Source: Lachnospiraceae bacterium XBD2001 | GTDB taxonomy: Bacteria; Bacillota; Clostridia; Lachnospirales; Lachnospiraceae | Length of the DNA stretch: 64,000 nucleotides | Direction of reading: 5' to 3' | Assembly: GCA_900116395.1 (NCBI GenBank) | Contig: FPAN01000007.1 | Location: 17,146-81,145 of the forward strand | Part shown: positions 32,583 through 41,962 of the stretch, in pieces | How the letters are laid out: each line of letters opens with the position of its first letter | Numbering within the stretch: the stretch's first letter is position 1 | The notes under the pieces: generated by a model | What the model saw: only the letters and a program-made list of their open reading frames with translations | Database searches by the model: none | Told to the model about the DNA's origin: nothing | Program-made: the position numbers and the translations under genes

Positions 32583-32851
32583 CCGTTGATGAAGAGTAAG
32601 TAGACGGAATCCTCCTTATCCGAGAGAGTTGCAGGCGGTGGGATTGCAACATAAGTGTTTTCGTTGAATGGACTTCAGAGGGCGCGCAGAACGAACTGTT
32701 TCCAGTATGCAAGACGGCATGAATCACCGTAATCCGATTCAGCATATGATGGTATGCGTTAAGTGGGTGTAAGATACACCAAGCCGGGTGGCACCGCAGG
32801 TCGAATGTTCAACCTGTCCCAGCAGTACACACTACTGTGGGACAGGTTTTC
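32583..32851 (+). promoter_or_regulatory. T-box leader, probably tRNA-Trp responsive
   Basis: The leader starts with the typical GATGAAGAGTAAGTAGACGG of T-box stem I, contains the T-box AAGCCGGGTGGCACCGC (32781-32797) and ends in a terminator with arms ACCTGTCCCA (32812-32821) and TGGGACAGGT (32838-32847) followed by T. TGG at 32669-32671, in the 3' side of stem I, is the likely specifier codon and fits tryptophan. Uncharged tRNA would favour the antiterminator and expression of the downstream trpB. Confidence 0.9.
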
Positions 32852-32899
32852 TTTTTTTTACGGCTCCTGTCCCAAAGGAAAAAAGAAAGGAGTCACACA

Positions 32900-34276
32900 A
32901 TGTCTGACAAAACAATCCCTTACAAAATTTACTTAACCGAAGAGGAAATGCCTAAGGCATGGTATAACCTGCGAGCAGATATGAAGAATAAGCCTGCTCC
33001 ACTTCTGAATCCTGCAACCTTAAAGCCTCTTACAGCAGAGGAATTATCTCCAATCTTCTGTGATGAGTTGGTACAGCAGGAATTGGACGATACCACACCA
33101 TACATCGAAATCCCGGAAGAGATTCGGAACTTCTACAAGATGTATCGTCCTGCTCCGTTGGTACGTGCGTACTGCTTAGAGAAGAAGCTTGGCACTCCGG
33201 CGAAGATTTACTACAAATTCGAAGGTAACAACACCAGCGGAAGCCACAAGTTAAACTCCGCCATTGCACAAGCCTATTATGCAAAAAAGCAGGGCTTAAA
33301 AGGTGTCACCACAGAGACCGGTGCCGGCCAGTGGGGAACTGCCCTTTCCATGGCATGCTCCTATTTTGACCTCGACTGCAAGGTCTACATGGTAAAGGTT
33401 TCTTACGAACAGAAGCCGTTCCGTCGGGAAGTCATGCGTACCTACGGTGCTTCCGTTGTTCCGTCTCCGTCTGAGACCACAGAAGTCGGACGCAAGATTT
33501 TAGCAGAGCATCCGGGCACCACCGGAAGCCTTGGCTGCGCCATCTCCGAGGCGGTAGAAGTAGCTACCAAGAATCCGGGCTATCGCTACGTACTCGGTAG
33601 TGTATTGAACCAGGTTCTTCTGCATCAGTCTGTCATCGGTCTTGAGACCAAGGCAGCCTTAGATAAATACGGCATCAAGCCGGACATCATCATCGGTTGC
33701 GCCGGCGGCGGTTCCAACCTTGGTGGTCTCATCGCTCCGTTCATGGGCGAGAAGTTACGTGGAGAAGCAGACTATCGCATCATCGCAGTAGAGCCTGCAA
33801 GCTGCCCAAGCCTCACCCGCGGAACCTACGCTTACGACTTCTGCGATACCGGTATGATTTGCCCTCTGGCAAAAATGTATACCTTGGGAAGCGGATTCAT
33901 TCCATCCCCGAACCATGCAGGCGGCCTTCGCTTCCACGGCATGAGTTCCACCCTCTCCCAGCTGTATCATGACGGCTTAATGGAGGCACGCAGTGTAGAA
34001 CAGACCGCCGTATTTGAAGCAGCTGAACAGTTTGCCCGTGTGGAAGGCATCCTCCCGGCACCGGAGAGCTCTCATGCCATCCGTGCAGCCATCGACGAGG
34101 CATTAAAGTGCAAGGAAACCGGCGAAGAGAAGACCATCGTCTTCGGTCTCACCGGAACCGGATACTTCGATTTGGTTGCTTACCAGAAGTTCAACGACGG
34201 CGAGATGAGCGACTACATCCCAACCGATGAAGACATTGCCGCATCCATTGCCAAGCTGCCGGAGGTAGACTTATAA
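32900..34276 (+). CDS. trpB: tryptophan synthase beta subunit, TrpB2 type
   Basis: The 458-residue protein is the long TrpB2-type enzyme, which joins indole and serine to tryptophan using PLP. The PLP lysine lies in NNTSGSHKLNSA, the substrate loop in TETGAGQWG, and the phosphate-binding glycines in GCAGGGSNLGG. It is about 60 residues longer than TrpB1. No trpA is adjacent, so it may salvage free indole. Start 32900 gives MSDKTIPYK and has AAAGGAG; earlier in-frame sequence is the leader terminator. Expression is controlled by the T-box upstream. Confidence 0.9.
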   Translation: MSDKTIPYKIYLTEEEMPKAWYNLRADMKNKPAPLLNPATLKPLTAEELSPIFCDELVQQELDDTTPYIEIPEEIRNFYKMYRPAPLVRAYCLEKKLGTPAKIYYKFEGNNTSGSHKLNSAIAQAYYAKKQGLKGVTTETGAGQWGTALSMACSYFDLDCKVYMVKVSYEQKPFRREVMRTYGASVVPSPSETTEVGRKILAEHPGTTGSLGCAISEAVEVATKNPGYRYVLGSVLNQVLLHQSVIGLETKAALDKYGIKPDIIIGCAGGGSNLGGLIAPFMGEKLRGEADYRIIAVEPASCPSLTRGTYAYDFCDTGMICPLAKMYTLGSGFIPSPNHAGGLRFHGMSSTLSQLYHDGLMEARSVEQTAVFEAAEQFARVEGILPAPESSHAIRAAIDEALKCKETGEEKTIVFGLTGTGYFDLVAYQKFNDGEMSDYIPTDEDIAASIAKLPEVDL

Positions 34277-34290
34277 GAAGGCATAAAAAT

Positions 34291-34322
34291 ACCCCGACCA
34301 TCGTAAGGTGGCCGGGGTCTCT
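34291..34322 (+). terminator. terminator of trpB
   Basis: ACCCCGACCA (34291-34300) pairs with TGGCCGGGGT (34309-34318), one mismatch, before a T-rich stretch. It can also act on the opposite strand. Confidence 0.75.
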
Positions 34323-34366
34323 TATTCTTATGCTTCAATCTTGAAGAAACTGATTTCTGTATTTTG

Positions 34367-35089
34367 TCACTTGTAAATCTTCGGCTTGCCAAGGAAATAT
34401 CCCTGCATATAGTCCACCTTGGACATGAGATAATAGTACTCATTGGCGGTTTCTACACCCTCTGCTAAGAGCTTGATGCCGTCCCGTCGTCCACCGGCCA
34501 CCATATGTTCAATCACATTCTGATGCTCGGGATTACTCTCGATATGATTGACGAACTTCCGGTCAATCTTCACGATATCCGGCTTGTAACGTTGAAGGCA
34601 TGCTAAGTCCTCATTCTCCCCGGTTCCGAAATCATCAATGGCATAGAGTGGTCTGGCGCCGGAGCGCTCGAAGGCCATCTTCTTGATCTGCCAGGAAAAA
34701 TCATCGTGCTGGGTATACTCTAAGATCTCGATGACCATGCGGTCCCGTAATCGGTGATTCGCCATCATCTCCGCCTCTAAGGCACGTTCCAAAGACATGC
34801 AGGTGGAGGGAAAACTATTCATAAATAACATGCCTTCCAACTTCGCATCCAGGAAGGCCTTGGCCCCATAATAAAAAGAAATCTCCTCAATCTCCTGGAG
34901 ACGTCCGGCACGTTCGTATGCCATGATGTAGTCCATAGGCGGTCTGCCGTTCGGACGCATCAAACACTCATAACCGTAAATCGAATGATTCTTGATATCC
35001 CATATGGGCTGAAACGCAAACTGTAGCGTCTCCGGATGTATCTCATAATTCCAGGGTACATCCTCATACAACTGATATGGAAGTTCCAT
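34367..35089 (-). CDS. EAL domain c-di-GMP phosphodiesterase
   Basis: This 240-residue protein is a single EAL domain. The signature motif is ECLMRP instead of EALLR, keeping the catalytic Glu; other key blocks are MVIEILEYT, the metal-binding YAIDDFGTG, DIVKIDRKFV, LLAEGVET and QGYFLGKP. The intact DDFGTG and the lysine in VKID suggest it can hydrolyse cyclic di-GMP. It has no sensor domain or membrane segment, so it is a stand-alone cytoplasmic enzyme. Its neighbours are trpB (convergent) and asparaginase (divergent). Confidence 0.85.
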   Translation of the reverse strand: MELPYQLYEDVPWNYEIHPETLQFAFQPIWDIKNHSIYGYECLMRPNGRPPMDYIMAYERAGRLQEIEEISFYYGAKAFLDAKLEGMLFMNSFPSTCMSLERALEAEMMANHRLRDRMVIEILEYTQHDDFSWQIKKMAFERSGARPLYAIDDFGTGENEDLACLQRYKPDIVKIDRKFVNHIESNPEHQNVIEHMVAGGRRDGIKLLAEGVETANEYYYLMSKVDYMQGYFLGKPKIYK

Positions 35090-35283
35090 CTAATTACTCC
35101 TACTACTCTAGACTGACTTTCATACTTGAAAAAAACTTCAAAACATGACAATTGTATCAAATTATTTTCATTTATCAATAGCCACTTTTTGTGCATTTGT
35201 CCAATAACGGACAGACGTAGCGAAAACGATTTCCTTGCACATCTTACGGCAATGCTCTATGATGTCGCAGTGAGGTATTTTTC

Positions 35284-36288
35284 ATGAAAAAAAAGATTTT
35301 ATTCATTACCACCGGTGGAACCATCGCCAGCAGCGATTCCGGAGACGGCCTGAAGCCTACCGTCCACGCTGCCACCATGTTAGAAGAGCTTGGTTACACC
35401 GAGTCCTACGATTTTGTCATATCCGAGCCGTTCCAAATCGACAGCAGTAATATGCGCCCCAGCGATTGGAATGTGTTGATGGAATCCATCCGCTCCCACA
35501 GCGAGGGCTGCGACGGCGTTGTGGTACTCCACGGTACCGACACCATGGCCTACACTGCTTCTGCCTTAAGCTATATGCTCTTGGACTTCCCCCTTCCTGT
35601 AGTCATTACCGGAAGCCAGAAGCCCATTCATGCCGAGGGCACGGATGCCATTCGCAATATTACCTGCGCCATTGAGGCAGCGGCCACCGCTCCTGCACCA
35701 CTGGTGATGATTGCCTTTGCCAACCATGTGATGCTTGGCTGTCACACCAGCAAGGTCTCTGCAGACCGTCTGGCCGCTTTCCATACCTTGTACGGCAAGG
35801 ACATCGGCTACTTCCGCAAGGGCCAGATGCACTGGTACAAAAAACGCATCGATAAGCTGTTATCCGCTCGCCGTAGCATGCCTTGCTGCGCCATTACCGG
35901 CAAGACCTTCCTACTGAAGCTGGTTCCGGGCATCAGCAGCGATATCTGCGATTTCTTCCACGGCGGATCCTACCAGGCCTTAGTCATCGAAGGATTCGGT
36001 AGCGGTGGTATCCCGAACCGTAAGACGGAATTCTTGAATAAGCTGCAGAAGTTAGTAGACGAAGGTATGATTGTGGTCTGCAAGACCCAATGCTTCTACG
36101 GTAAGACCGATATGTCCATCTACGAGGTAGGCCGTCTGGCCATGGACGCCGGCGTCATCAGCATGAGCAATATTACCACCGAGGCCTTGGTGACCAAGCT
36201 GATGTGGCTGTTATCCCTGGACTTATCCACGGAAGAGATCAAAGAAGCCTTAGCTACCAACTATGCCGGAGAATTAGTAGTCATCTAA
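35284..36288 (+). CDS. ansA: L-asparaginase, type I cytoplasmic
   Basis: The 334-residue protein hydrolyses L-asparagine to aspartate and ammonia. The nucleophile threonine is Thr13 in ITTGGTIAS and the second active-site motif is VVLHGTDTMAYTA near 82-94; DSSNMRPSDW binds the substrate. There is no signal peptide, which fits the cytoplasmic type I group. It is monocistronic, and the start follows a GAGG sequence. The convergent GH3 gene begins 27 bases after its stop with no clear terminator between them. Confidence 0.85.
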   Translation: MKKKILFITTGGTIASSDSGDGLKPTVHAATMLEELGYTESYDFVISEPFQIDSSNMRPSDWNVLMESIRSHSEGCDGVVVLHGTDTMAYTASALSYMLLDFPLPVVITGSQKPIHAEGTDAIRNITCAIEAAATAPAPLVMIAFANHVMLGCHTSKVSADRLAAFHTLYGKDIGYFRKGQMHWYKKRIDKLLSARRSMPCCAITGKTFLLKLVPGISSDICDFFHGGSYQALVIEGFGSGGIPNRKTEFLNKLQKLVDEGMIVVCKTQCFYGKTDMSIYEVGRLAMDAGVISMSNITTEALVTKLMWLLSLDLSTEEIKEALATNYAGELVVI

Positions 36289-36315
36289 ACAAAAGCTTTC
36301 CTCCCCGGGGATGAA

Positions 36316-38781
36316 CTACATACGGGTCAATGCAAAGCGCAGCACGTTTGCTGCGATGCGCTGTAACTCACTTCTTGTGATTCCGTTCTTCGCCTGCAAA
36401 CAGCGCAAATGTTCCTTGTCGAACTTGTACTTCTTACCGATTTTCGACAGATTACCCGGCATCAATACATCCACCTGGGCACGGGTACGATAGCCATTGT
36501 TGCGAACCTCAGGGAATTCCGGAGAAGCATCCTCCTGCATCCACCAATCGGTCATGACGTTGCCTTCATAGCCCCACTCTTCCCGAAGCACGGTAGTAAC
36601 CAAATCATAGTTGTAATGGCTCCACACACCGTTGACCTTATTATAACTGGTCATGATGTTGGCCGGCTTGCCTTCTTTGACGCAGTACTCGAAGTTTTTC
36701 AGATAGATCTCACGAAGGGCGCGCATGGATACGCGGCTATCGTTGTAATTCCGGTTGGTCTCCTGGTTGTTGCATGCAAAATGCTTCGGACAGGAGGAGG
36801 TGCCACCGGCCTGTAAACCACGTACACAAGCAGCTGCAACCCGGCCGGACAACAGCGGATCTTCCGCATAGTACTCGAAGTTCCGTCCACATAACGGATT
36901 ACGGTGAATATTCATGCCCGGTGCTAAGTTCACATCCACATCAAATCTCTTGGCTTCCTCGCCCACCTTGACGAAGGTCTCTTCTACCAGCTTCGGATTC
37001 CAGCTGCAGGCAATGGCCGTACCGCATGGAAGTAAGGTGGTATAGCGACGGATACGAATGCCCGCCGGACCGTCTGCGGTAATCAATGCCGGAATGCCCT
37101 TCGCACGAAGAGATGGGGTGATTCCACCGAAGGCACCGGCATTACCGGATACTCCAAGGGCAGAATTCATTGGGCCTTCTCCACGGGTCAAATCAATCAA
37201 TTCCTTATCAGAGAGCTGAGCAATAAAGGCTTCCAAGGTTGCCTTGCCGGCTTTTACATCTGCAAGCTGAATGCCCTGGTCTCCCGTCACCGGAATCTCC
37301 TCCGGGATATGGTCTAAGATTCGCGTTCTTAGATCACGACTTCCAAGAGCAATGGCGGTTGCCGGGAAGGTCTTGCCATTTGTTGCAACTGCAACAGAAT
37401 CATCCCCCAAAGGATTTAAGACAGCAAATGCATCGGATGGCGTTGGAATGCAGACTTCCTGGCACTGACGAATCACCTTAGTGGTGTCATAGGTAGCCGT
37501 ATGCATACAAGCTGCCTGAATACAGTCAGAACCTACGTAGAAGCCATAGCTTCCTTCCTCTAATACGAAGCAATCCTTATGACCACTTACGCCGGAATCA
37601 TCGAAGGATGCAAAGTCGGATTCTGTAATGGCAATGCATACCACTTCACTCTCTCCCGGTGCCAGGGTCTTGGTTTTTTCAAAGCCGGCTAAGACGCGAG
37701 CTGCCTTGCCCAGCTTGCCTTGCGGTGCTTCCACATAGAGCTGCACCACTTCCTTACCGGAGACGTCTCCGGTATTGGTTACCTTCACGAAGAACGTGTA
37801 CTTGGCATCTGCATCATCGGATACCTCTACATGGTCAAGATCCATGGAAAAGGTGGTATAAGACAGACCAAATCCGAATGGATAACGGATATCTTCCTTG
37901 GCGAAGGTAGTGAAGTAGCGATATCCCACATAGATATCTTCTACATAGTTGTTATACTCTTCCTTACCGAAGTTGGCGGATGAGGGATAATCCTCGTAGC
38001 GGTTGGCAATGGTATCGGTGAGCTTACCGGACGGACTGACTCTACCACTTAAGACATTGCCCAATGCATTGGCATTCTCCATGCCAAGCTGCCATGCGTA
38101 TACCACGCCGTCAATGTGATAATCATCTAAGAATGCCAGGTCCACAATATTGCCGCAGTCCATAATCACCACGGTCTTATCGAAGGTTGTAGTCACCTTG
38201 GCAAGCATATCTTTTTCCGCATCGGTCAGATAGTAGCACCCCTGCTCCAAGAGGTTCTCACGGTCCTCACCGGCTGCACGTCCGATGATTACAATGGCAA
38301 CATCGCTCTTGGCCTTAGCAGCATCTACGGTTGCCGTCTCCAGTGGCATCTCCTCGTGATGATATGGCCAATGGCCCCAATAGCCGTGATCCGGCACATG
38401 GGCGGCGCACCAGGTCTCATAGATTGTCTTCAGTTCCTGATTGTACTGAATACCAGCCTGTTCTAACCCTTCGAAGAAGCTAATTTCATACGGCTTATGT
38501 ACATCGCCACCGGAACCATATCCCACAAAAAACCAATCATGCTGGATACGACCGAAGACAGATACCCTCTGCTCCGGCTGGATAGGCAAAATACCACCCT
38601 CATTCTTCAACAGTACAATGCCTTCCTCTGCAAGAGAGCGCACCAATTCCGGCATCCCCGGAGTGATGATTTTCTCGCCCACCGGAATGTTCTCTTCCTG
38701 AGCAAGACCTGCTCCAAGGAACTTATTCTGAAGCAAAAACAACTGCTCACTGACTTTTAATAAAAACTTATTTTCCGCCAT
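36316..38781 (-). CDS. GH3 beta-glucosidase with inverted domain order
   Basis: The 821-residue protein carries the usual C-terminal GH3 sandwich domain first (EEGIVLLKNEGGILPI near 56, GRAAGEDRENL), then a fibronectin-like domain (about 330-400), and the TIM-barrel domain last. The barrel has GRNFEYYAEDPLLSG, KHFACNNQE and the nucleophile Asp745 in VMTDWW. The same inverted order is known from beta-glucosidases of Butyrivibrio fibrisolvens and Ruminococcus albus. No signal peptide is seen, so it likely cleaves imported cello- or other beta-oligosaccharides in the cytoplasm. Start 38781 has AGGAG upstream. Confidence 0.9.
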   Translation of the reverse strand: MAENKFLLKVSEQLFLLQNKFLGAGLAQEENIPVGEKIITPGMPELVRSLAEEGIVLLKNEGGILPIQPEQRVSVFGRIQHDWFFVGYGSGGDVHKPYEISFFEGLEQAGIQYNQELKTIYETWCAAHVPDHGYWGHWPYHHEEMPLETATVDAAKAKSDVAIVIIGRAAGEDRENLLEQGCYYLTDAEKDMLAKVTTTFDKTVVIMDCGNIVDLAFLDDYHIDGVVYAWQLGMENANALGNVLSGRVSPSGKLTDTIANRYEDYPSSANFGKEEYNNYVEDIYVGYRYFTTFAKEDIRYPFGFGLSYTTFSMDLDHVEVSDDADAKYTFFVKVTNTGDVSGKEVVQLYVEAPQGKLGKAARVLAGFEKTKTLAPGESEVVCIAITESDFASFDDSGVSGHKDCFVLEEGSYGFYVGSDCIQAACMHTATYDTTKVIRQCQEVCIPTPSDAFAVLNPLGDDSVAVATNGKTFPATAIALGSRDLRTRILDHIPEEIPVTGDQGIQLADVKAGKATLEAFIAQLSDKELIDLTRGEGPMNSALGVSGNAGAFGGITPSLRAKGIPALITADGPAGIRIRRYTTLLPCGTAIACSWNPKLVEETFVKVGEEAKRFDVDVNLAPGMNIHRNPLCGRNFEYYAEDPLLSGRVAAACVRGLQAGGTSSCPKHFACNNQETNRNYNDSRVSMRALREIYLKNFEYCVKEGKPANIMTSYNKVNGVWSHYNYDLVTTVLREEWGYEGNVMTDWWMQEDASPEFPEVRNNGYRTRAQVDVLMPGNLSKIGKKYKFDKEHLRCLQAKNGITRSELQRIAANVLRFALTRM

Positions 38782-38830
38782 TTTATAACTCCTAAAACGT
38801 TTTCGTAACTTTGTGGAAAAGTATAACATA

Positions 38831-38862
38831 AAAACGCCCCAGGCGAAAGCCTAGGGCGTTAA
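38831..38862 (-). terminator. terminator of the GGGtGRT operon
   Basis: AACGCCCCAGGC (38833-38844) and GCCTAGGGCGTT (38849-38860) pair around GAAA with one mismatch; T follow on the minus strand. A second hairpin (CTAAGAC with GTCTTAG) overlaps the stop region at about 38878-38901. Confidence 0.85.
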
Positions 38863-38899
38863 ACATCTCATATAAGGCTAAGACAAAGTCGACGAAGTC

Positions 38900-39919
38900 T
38901 TAGAACTTACCTGCAGTAGCAGCCTCTTCGATAGATACAGCAACAGCAACGGTAGCACCTACCATTGGGTTGTTACCCATACCAATAAGACCCATCATCT
39001 CTACGTGAGCAGGTACGGAAGAAGAACCAGCGAACTGAGCATCAGAATGCATACGTCCCATGGTATCAGTCATACCGTAGGAAGCAGGACCTGCTGCCAT
39101 GTTGTCTGGGTGAAGTGTTCTACCTGTACCACCACCGGAAGCAACGGAGAAGTACTTCTTACCAGCCTCGATGCGCTCCTTCTTGTAGGTACCAGCAACC
39201 GGATGCTGGAAACGTGTTGGGTTGGTGGAGTTACCGGTGATGGATACATCAACGTTCTCCTTCCACATGATAGCAACACCTTCCTGTACATCGTTAGCGC
39301 CGTAGCAGTTAACCAATGCACGTGGGCTCTTCTCATCCTTAGAATAGCACTTACGGAATACTTCCTTAACCTCACCGGTATAGTAATCATACTGAGTCTC
39401 TACATAAGTGAAGCCGTTGATACGGGAAATAATCTGAGCAGCATCCTTACCAAGACCGTTCAAGATAACACGAAGTGGTTTCTTACGAACCTTGTTTGCC
39501 TTCTCAGCGATACCGATAGCACCCTCTGCTGCTGCGAAAGACTCGTGACCAGCTAAGAATGCGAAGCACTCAGTATCCTCTTCCAATAACATCTTACCAA
39601 GGTTACCATGGCCAAGACCTACCTTACGACGGTCAGCAACGGAACCAGGAATACAGAAAGCCTGAAGACCTTCTCCGATAGCAGCTGCAGCATCAGCAGC
39701 CTTTCTACAATTCTTCTTAATTGCGATAGCAGCACCTACAGTGTAAGCCCACTTAGCGTTCTCGAAGCAGATTGGCTGAATCTTCTCAACCTGAGTATAT
39801 ACATCAAGACCAGCTGCCTTTGTAATCTCAGCAGCTTCCTCGATGGAGTTAATACCATACTCAGCAAGCTTAGCGAGGATCTGCTTTTCTCTTCTTTCAT
39901 ATGATTCAAATAATGCCAT
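38900..39919 (-). CDS. GGGtGRT protein
   Basis: This 339-residue protein is named for its motif, here SVASGGGTGRTLHPDNMAAG near 265-284. Other conserved blocks are VGLGHGNLGKMLLEEDTECFAFLAGHESFAAAEGAIG and GMGNNPMVGATVAVAVSIEEA, both given by short key parts. It is soluble and has few cysteines. The biochemical role is not established. It is nearly always next to an Fe-S scaffold-like protein, as here, 17 bases away, and both start with strong ribosome binding sites. Its codon use looks highly biased, suggesting strong expression. Confidence 0.85.
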   Translation of the reverse strand: MALFESYERREKQILAKLAEYGINSIEEAAEITKAAGLDVYTQVEKIQPICFENAKWAYTVGAAIAIKKNCRKAADAAAAIGEGLQAFCIPGSVADRRKVGLGHGNLGKMLLEEDTECFAFLAGHESFAAAEGAIGIAEKANKVRKKPLRVILNGLGKDAAQIISRINGFTYVETQYDYYTGEVKEVFRKCYSKDEKSPRALVNCYGANDVQEGVAIMWKENVDVSITGNSTNPTRFQHPVAGTYKKERIEAGKKYFSVASGGGTGRTLHPDNMAAGPASYGMTDTMGRMHSDAQFAGSSSVPAHVEMMGLIGMGNNPMVGATVAVAVSIEEAATAGKF

Positions 39920-39936
39920 AATTACGTTCCTCCTGA

Positions 39937-40629
39937 TTACTCTTTACGTGGATCGATGAAACGAACTGCATCAGCAACACGTCCGTACTGACCGGAAGCC
40001 TTCTCAACAGCAGTCTTAGGATCATCACCAGCCTTGATGAAGTCCATCATCTTACCAAAGTTAATAAACTTGTAGCCGATAATCTCGTCATTTTCGTCAA
40101 GAGCTAAATCGGTAACATAACCATCAGTCATCTCTAAGTATCTAGGTCCCTTTTCCAAAGTTCCGTACATAGTACCAACCATGGAACGAGCACCCTTTCC
40201 TAAATCCTCAAGACCTGCACCGATCTGAAGTCCGCCCTCTGAGAACGCACTCTGTGTACGACCGTAAACGATCTGAAGGAATAACTCTCTCATAGCAGTG
40301 TTGATAGCATCGCATACAAGGTCAGTATTCAATGCCTCTAAAAGTGTAAGACCTGGAAGAATCTCACTTGCCATAGCAGCAGAATGAGTCATACCGGAAC
40401 ATCCGATGGTCTCTACAAGAGCTTCCTGAATGATACCATCCTTAACGTTCAGGGATAACTTACAGGTTCCCTGCTGAGGTGCACACCAGCCTACACCGTG
40501 TGTATAACCGGAAATATCCTCAATCTTCTTAGCCTGTACCCACTTTGCTTCTTCCGGAATAGGAGCTGCTCCGTGATGAACGCCCTGTGTTACCGGACAC
40601 ATATTTTGTACTTCTGTTGAATATATCAT
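39937..40629 (-). CDS. iron-sulfur cluster scaffold-like protein (NifU/IscU-like)
   Basis: The 230-residue protein resembles the IscU/SufU fold over its first 140 residues, with candidate ligands in HGVGWCAPQQGTCKLS, ETIGCSGMTHS and DLVCDAI. A C-terminal extension (about 150-230) has YVTDLALDENDEIIGYKFINFG. It probably helps build or hold iron-sulfur clusters together with the GGGtGRT protein. Start 40629 gives MIYSTEVQNM and has AAAGGAGA; upstream in-frame residues are unlike the family. No other isc or suf gene is in the window. Confidence 0.75.
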   Translation of the reverse strand: MIYSTEVQNMCPVTQGVHHGAAPIPEEAKWVQAKKIEDISGYTHGVGWCAPQQGTCKLSLNVKDGIIQEALVETIGCSGMTHSAAMASEILPGLTLLEALNTDLVCDAINTAMRELFLQIVYGRTQSAFSEGGLQIGAGLEDLGKGARSMVGTMYGTLEKGPRYLEMTDGYVTDLALDENDEIIGYKFINFGKMMDFIKAGDDPKTAVEKASGQYGRVADAVRFIDPRKE

Positions 40630-40772
40630 ATGTTCTCCTTTCTGCCTGTTTTGAGATGATAATTCAAGCATCATATTTGGGCATACTACATACCCTTAAT
40701 ACATACAACACTTAAAATTATATATTGTATACTGCATATTTACAAGAAAAACGTGTCAAAAAAATAACAAAA

Positions 40773-40803
40773 AATGAATCGGTAACCCCGTCCCCCTGAG
40801 TCA
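40773..40803. repeat. REP-like element 10 (single arm)
   Basis: One arm from AATGAATCGG to CTGAGTCA, directly before the terminator of the HD-GYP gene. It is the only copy outside 12.6-28.5 kb. Confidence 0.85.
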
Positions 40804-40830
40804 AAAAACCTCGACCGCAAGGTCGAGGTT
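40803..40830 (-). terminator. terminator of the HD-GYP gene
   Basis: AACCTCGACC (40807-40816) and GGTCGAGGTT (40821-40830) pair around GCAA; six T follow on the minus strand. Confidence 0.9.
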
Positions 40831-40833
40831 TTC

Positions 40834-41952
40834 TTACATAATAATTAAGTTGGCGCACTTCAAATCGTTAGCCAAATCGTAGACTTCGCCGGTGTCGATG
40901 GCAACCACCCGCGGGCGCAGCGGATACATCGGAACGTTGGCCACTACCTTGCACAACTGTCCATTGGATAATTCCACCACGGAATCCACCGGATAGCAAA
41001 TGACACTGCCCAGGAAGCTGTTGATGCAGCTAATGTCCAGCTCTCCCGTCATAGACATAATCATCTCCACCGCTTCCCGCATCGGGAACGCATCCTTGTA
41101 AGGGCGCTTGGTAACCAAGGCATCGAAGATATCTGCCACTGCAATCAACCGTCCGAAGAGATGAATCTGGTCCTTGGATAAGCCCATAGGATAGCCGCCT
41201 GCGTTGATTTTCTCATGGTGCTGTAAGACGCCTGCCAGCACAGCGTTGGAAAAACCACCGCGGTCCTTCAAAATCTGATAGCCGTCGTATGGATGCCGCT
41301 TCATCAACGCAAACTCCTCATCCGTAAGCTTCCCCGGCTTATTCAGAATCTCCGTCGGAATCTTGGACTTGCCCATATCATGAAGTAAGCCTGCCAGACC
41401 AATCTCCCGGATTTCATCCCGAGACAAACCGTGCCGCTTACCGATAATCATGGAAATCATAGCCACATCCACACTATGCTTGAAGGTGTATTCGTCGCTG
41501 ACCTTCAAGGTGTTGATATCAATGGCCACAGCGGAATTGGTCATAATGGCCTCCGTTAAGTCCTTGGATACCTGCATCGCGGCTCCGGAAAAATTGTCGG
41601 CATTGGTATTCTTAAAAAGATACTGGATGCCCTCGTTGACTCTGGCCTTCACGGTCTCGGACATCTCTACCTTGGTAGGATCGTCCACACGCTCTCTGGC
41701 AATGACCTTCTTGGAGGCCGACGGAATTATGATTTTTTTCTTAGCCGGCTCTATGCCCGGCTTCCCATCGTCCTCAAGGGTATCCGTAATATACACCCCG
41801 CTGATTCCGCGGGACATTAGATATTCAATCTGATACTGATCAAGATATACGTTGCGCTTGATCATCACACGACCGGTAGCATCGGTGATGGACTGATCGA
41901 TAATCATGCCCGGCTGCAACCGCGTGGTACTGATATATTCTCTGTTTCCCAT
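40834..41952 (-). CDS. HD-GYP domain c-di-GMP phosphodiesterase
   Basis: The 372-residue protein has a divergent N-terminal domain (about 1-130, with LQPGMIIDQSITDATGR, as in DUF3391-like regions) and an HD-GYP domain at about 165-320: GLLHDMGKSKIP with the HD pair, then HHEKINAGGYP. These residues hold the metals needed to cleave cyclic di-GMP. A short C-terminal beta domain follows. Start 41952 gives MGNREYIS with AGGAAA upstream. It follows an HDOD protein but a terminator lies between them. Confidence 0.85.
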   Translation of the reverse strand: MGNREYISTTRLQPGMIIDQSITDATGRVMIKRNVYLDQYQIEYLMSRGISGVYITDTLEDDGKPGIEPAKKKIIIPSASKKVIARERVDDPTKVEMSETVKARVNEGIQYLFKNTNADNFSGAAMQVSKDLTEAIMTNSAVAIDINTLKVSDEYTFKHSVDVAMISMIIGKRHGLSRDEIREIGLAGLLHDMGKSKIPTEILNKPGKLTDEEFALMKRHPYDGYQILKDRGGFSNAVLAGVLQHHEKINAGGYPMGLSKDQIHLFGRLIAVADIFDALVTKRPYKDAFPMREAVEMIMSMTGELDISCINSFLGSVICYPVDSVVELSNGQLCKVVANVPMYPLRPRVVAIDTGEVYDLANDLKCANLIIM

Positions 41953-41962
41953 AAATTTCCTA

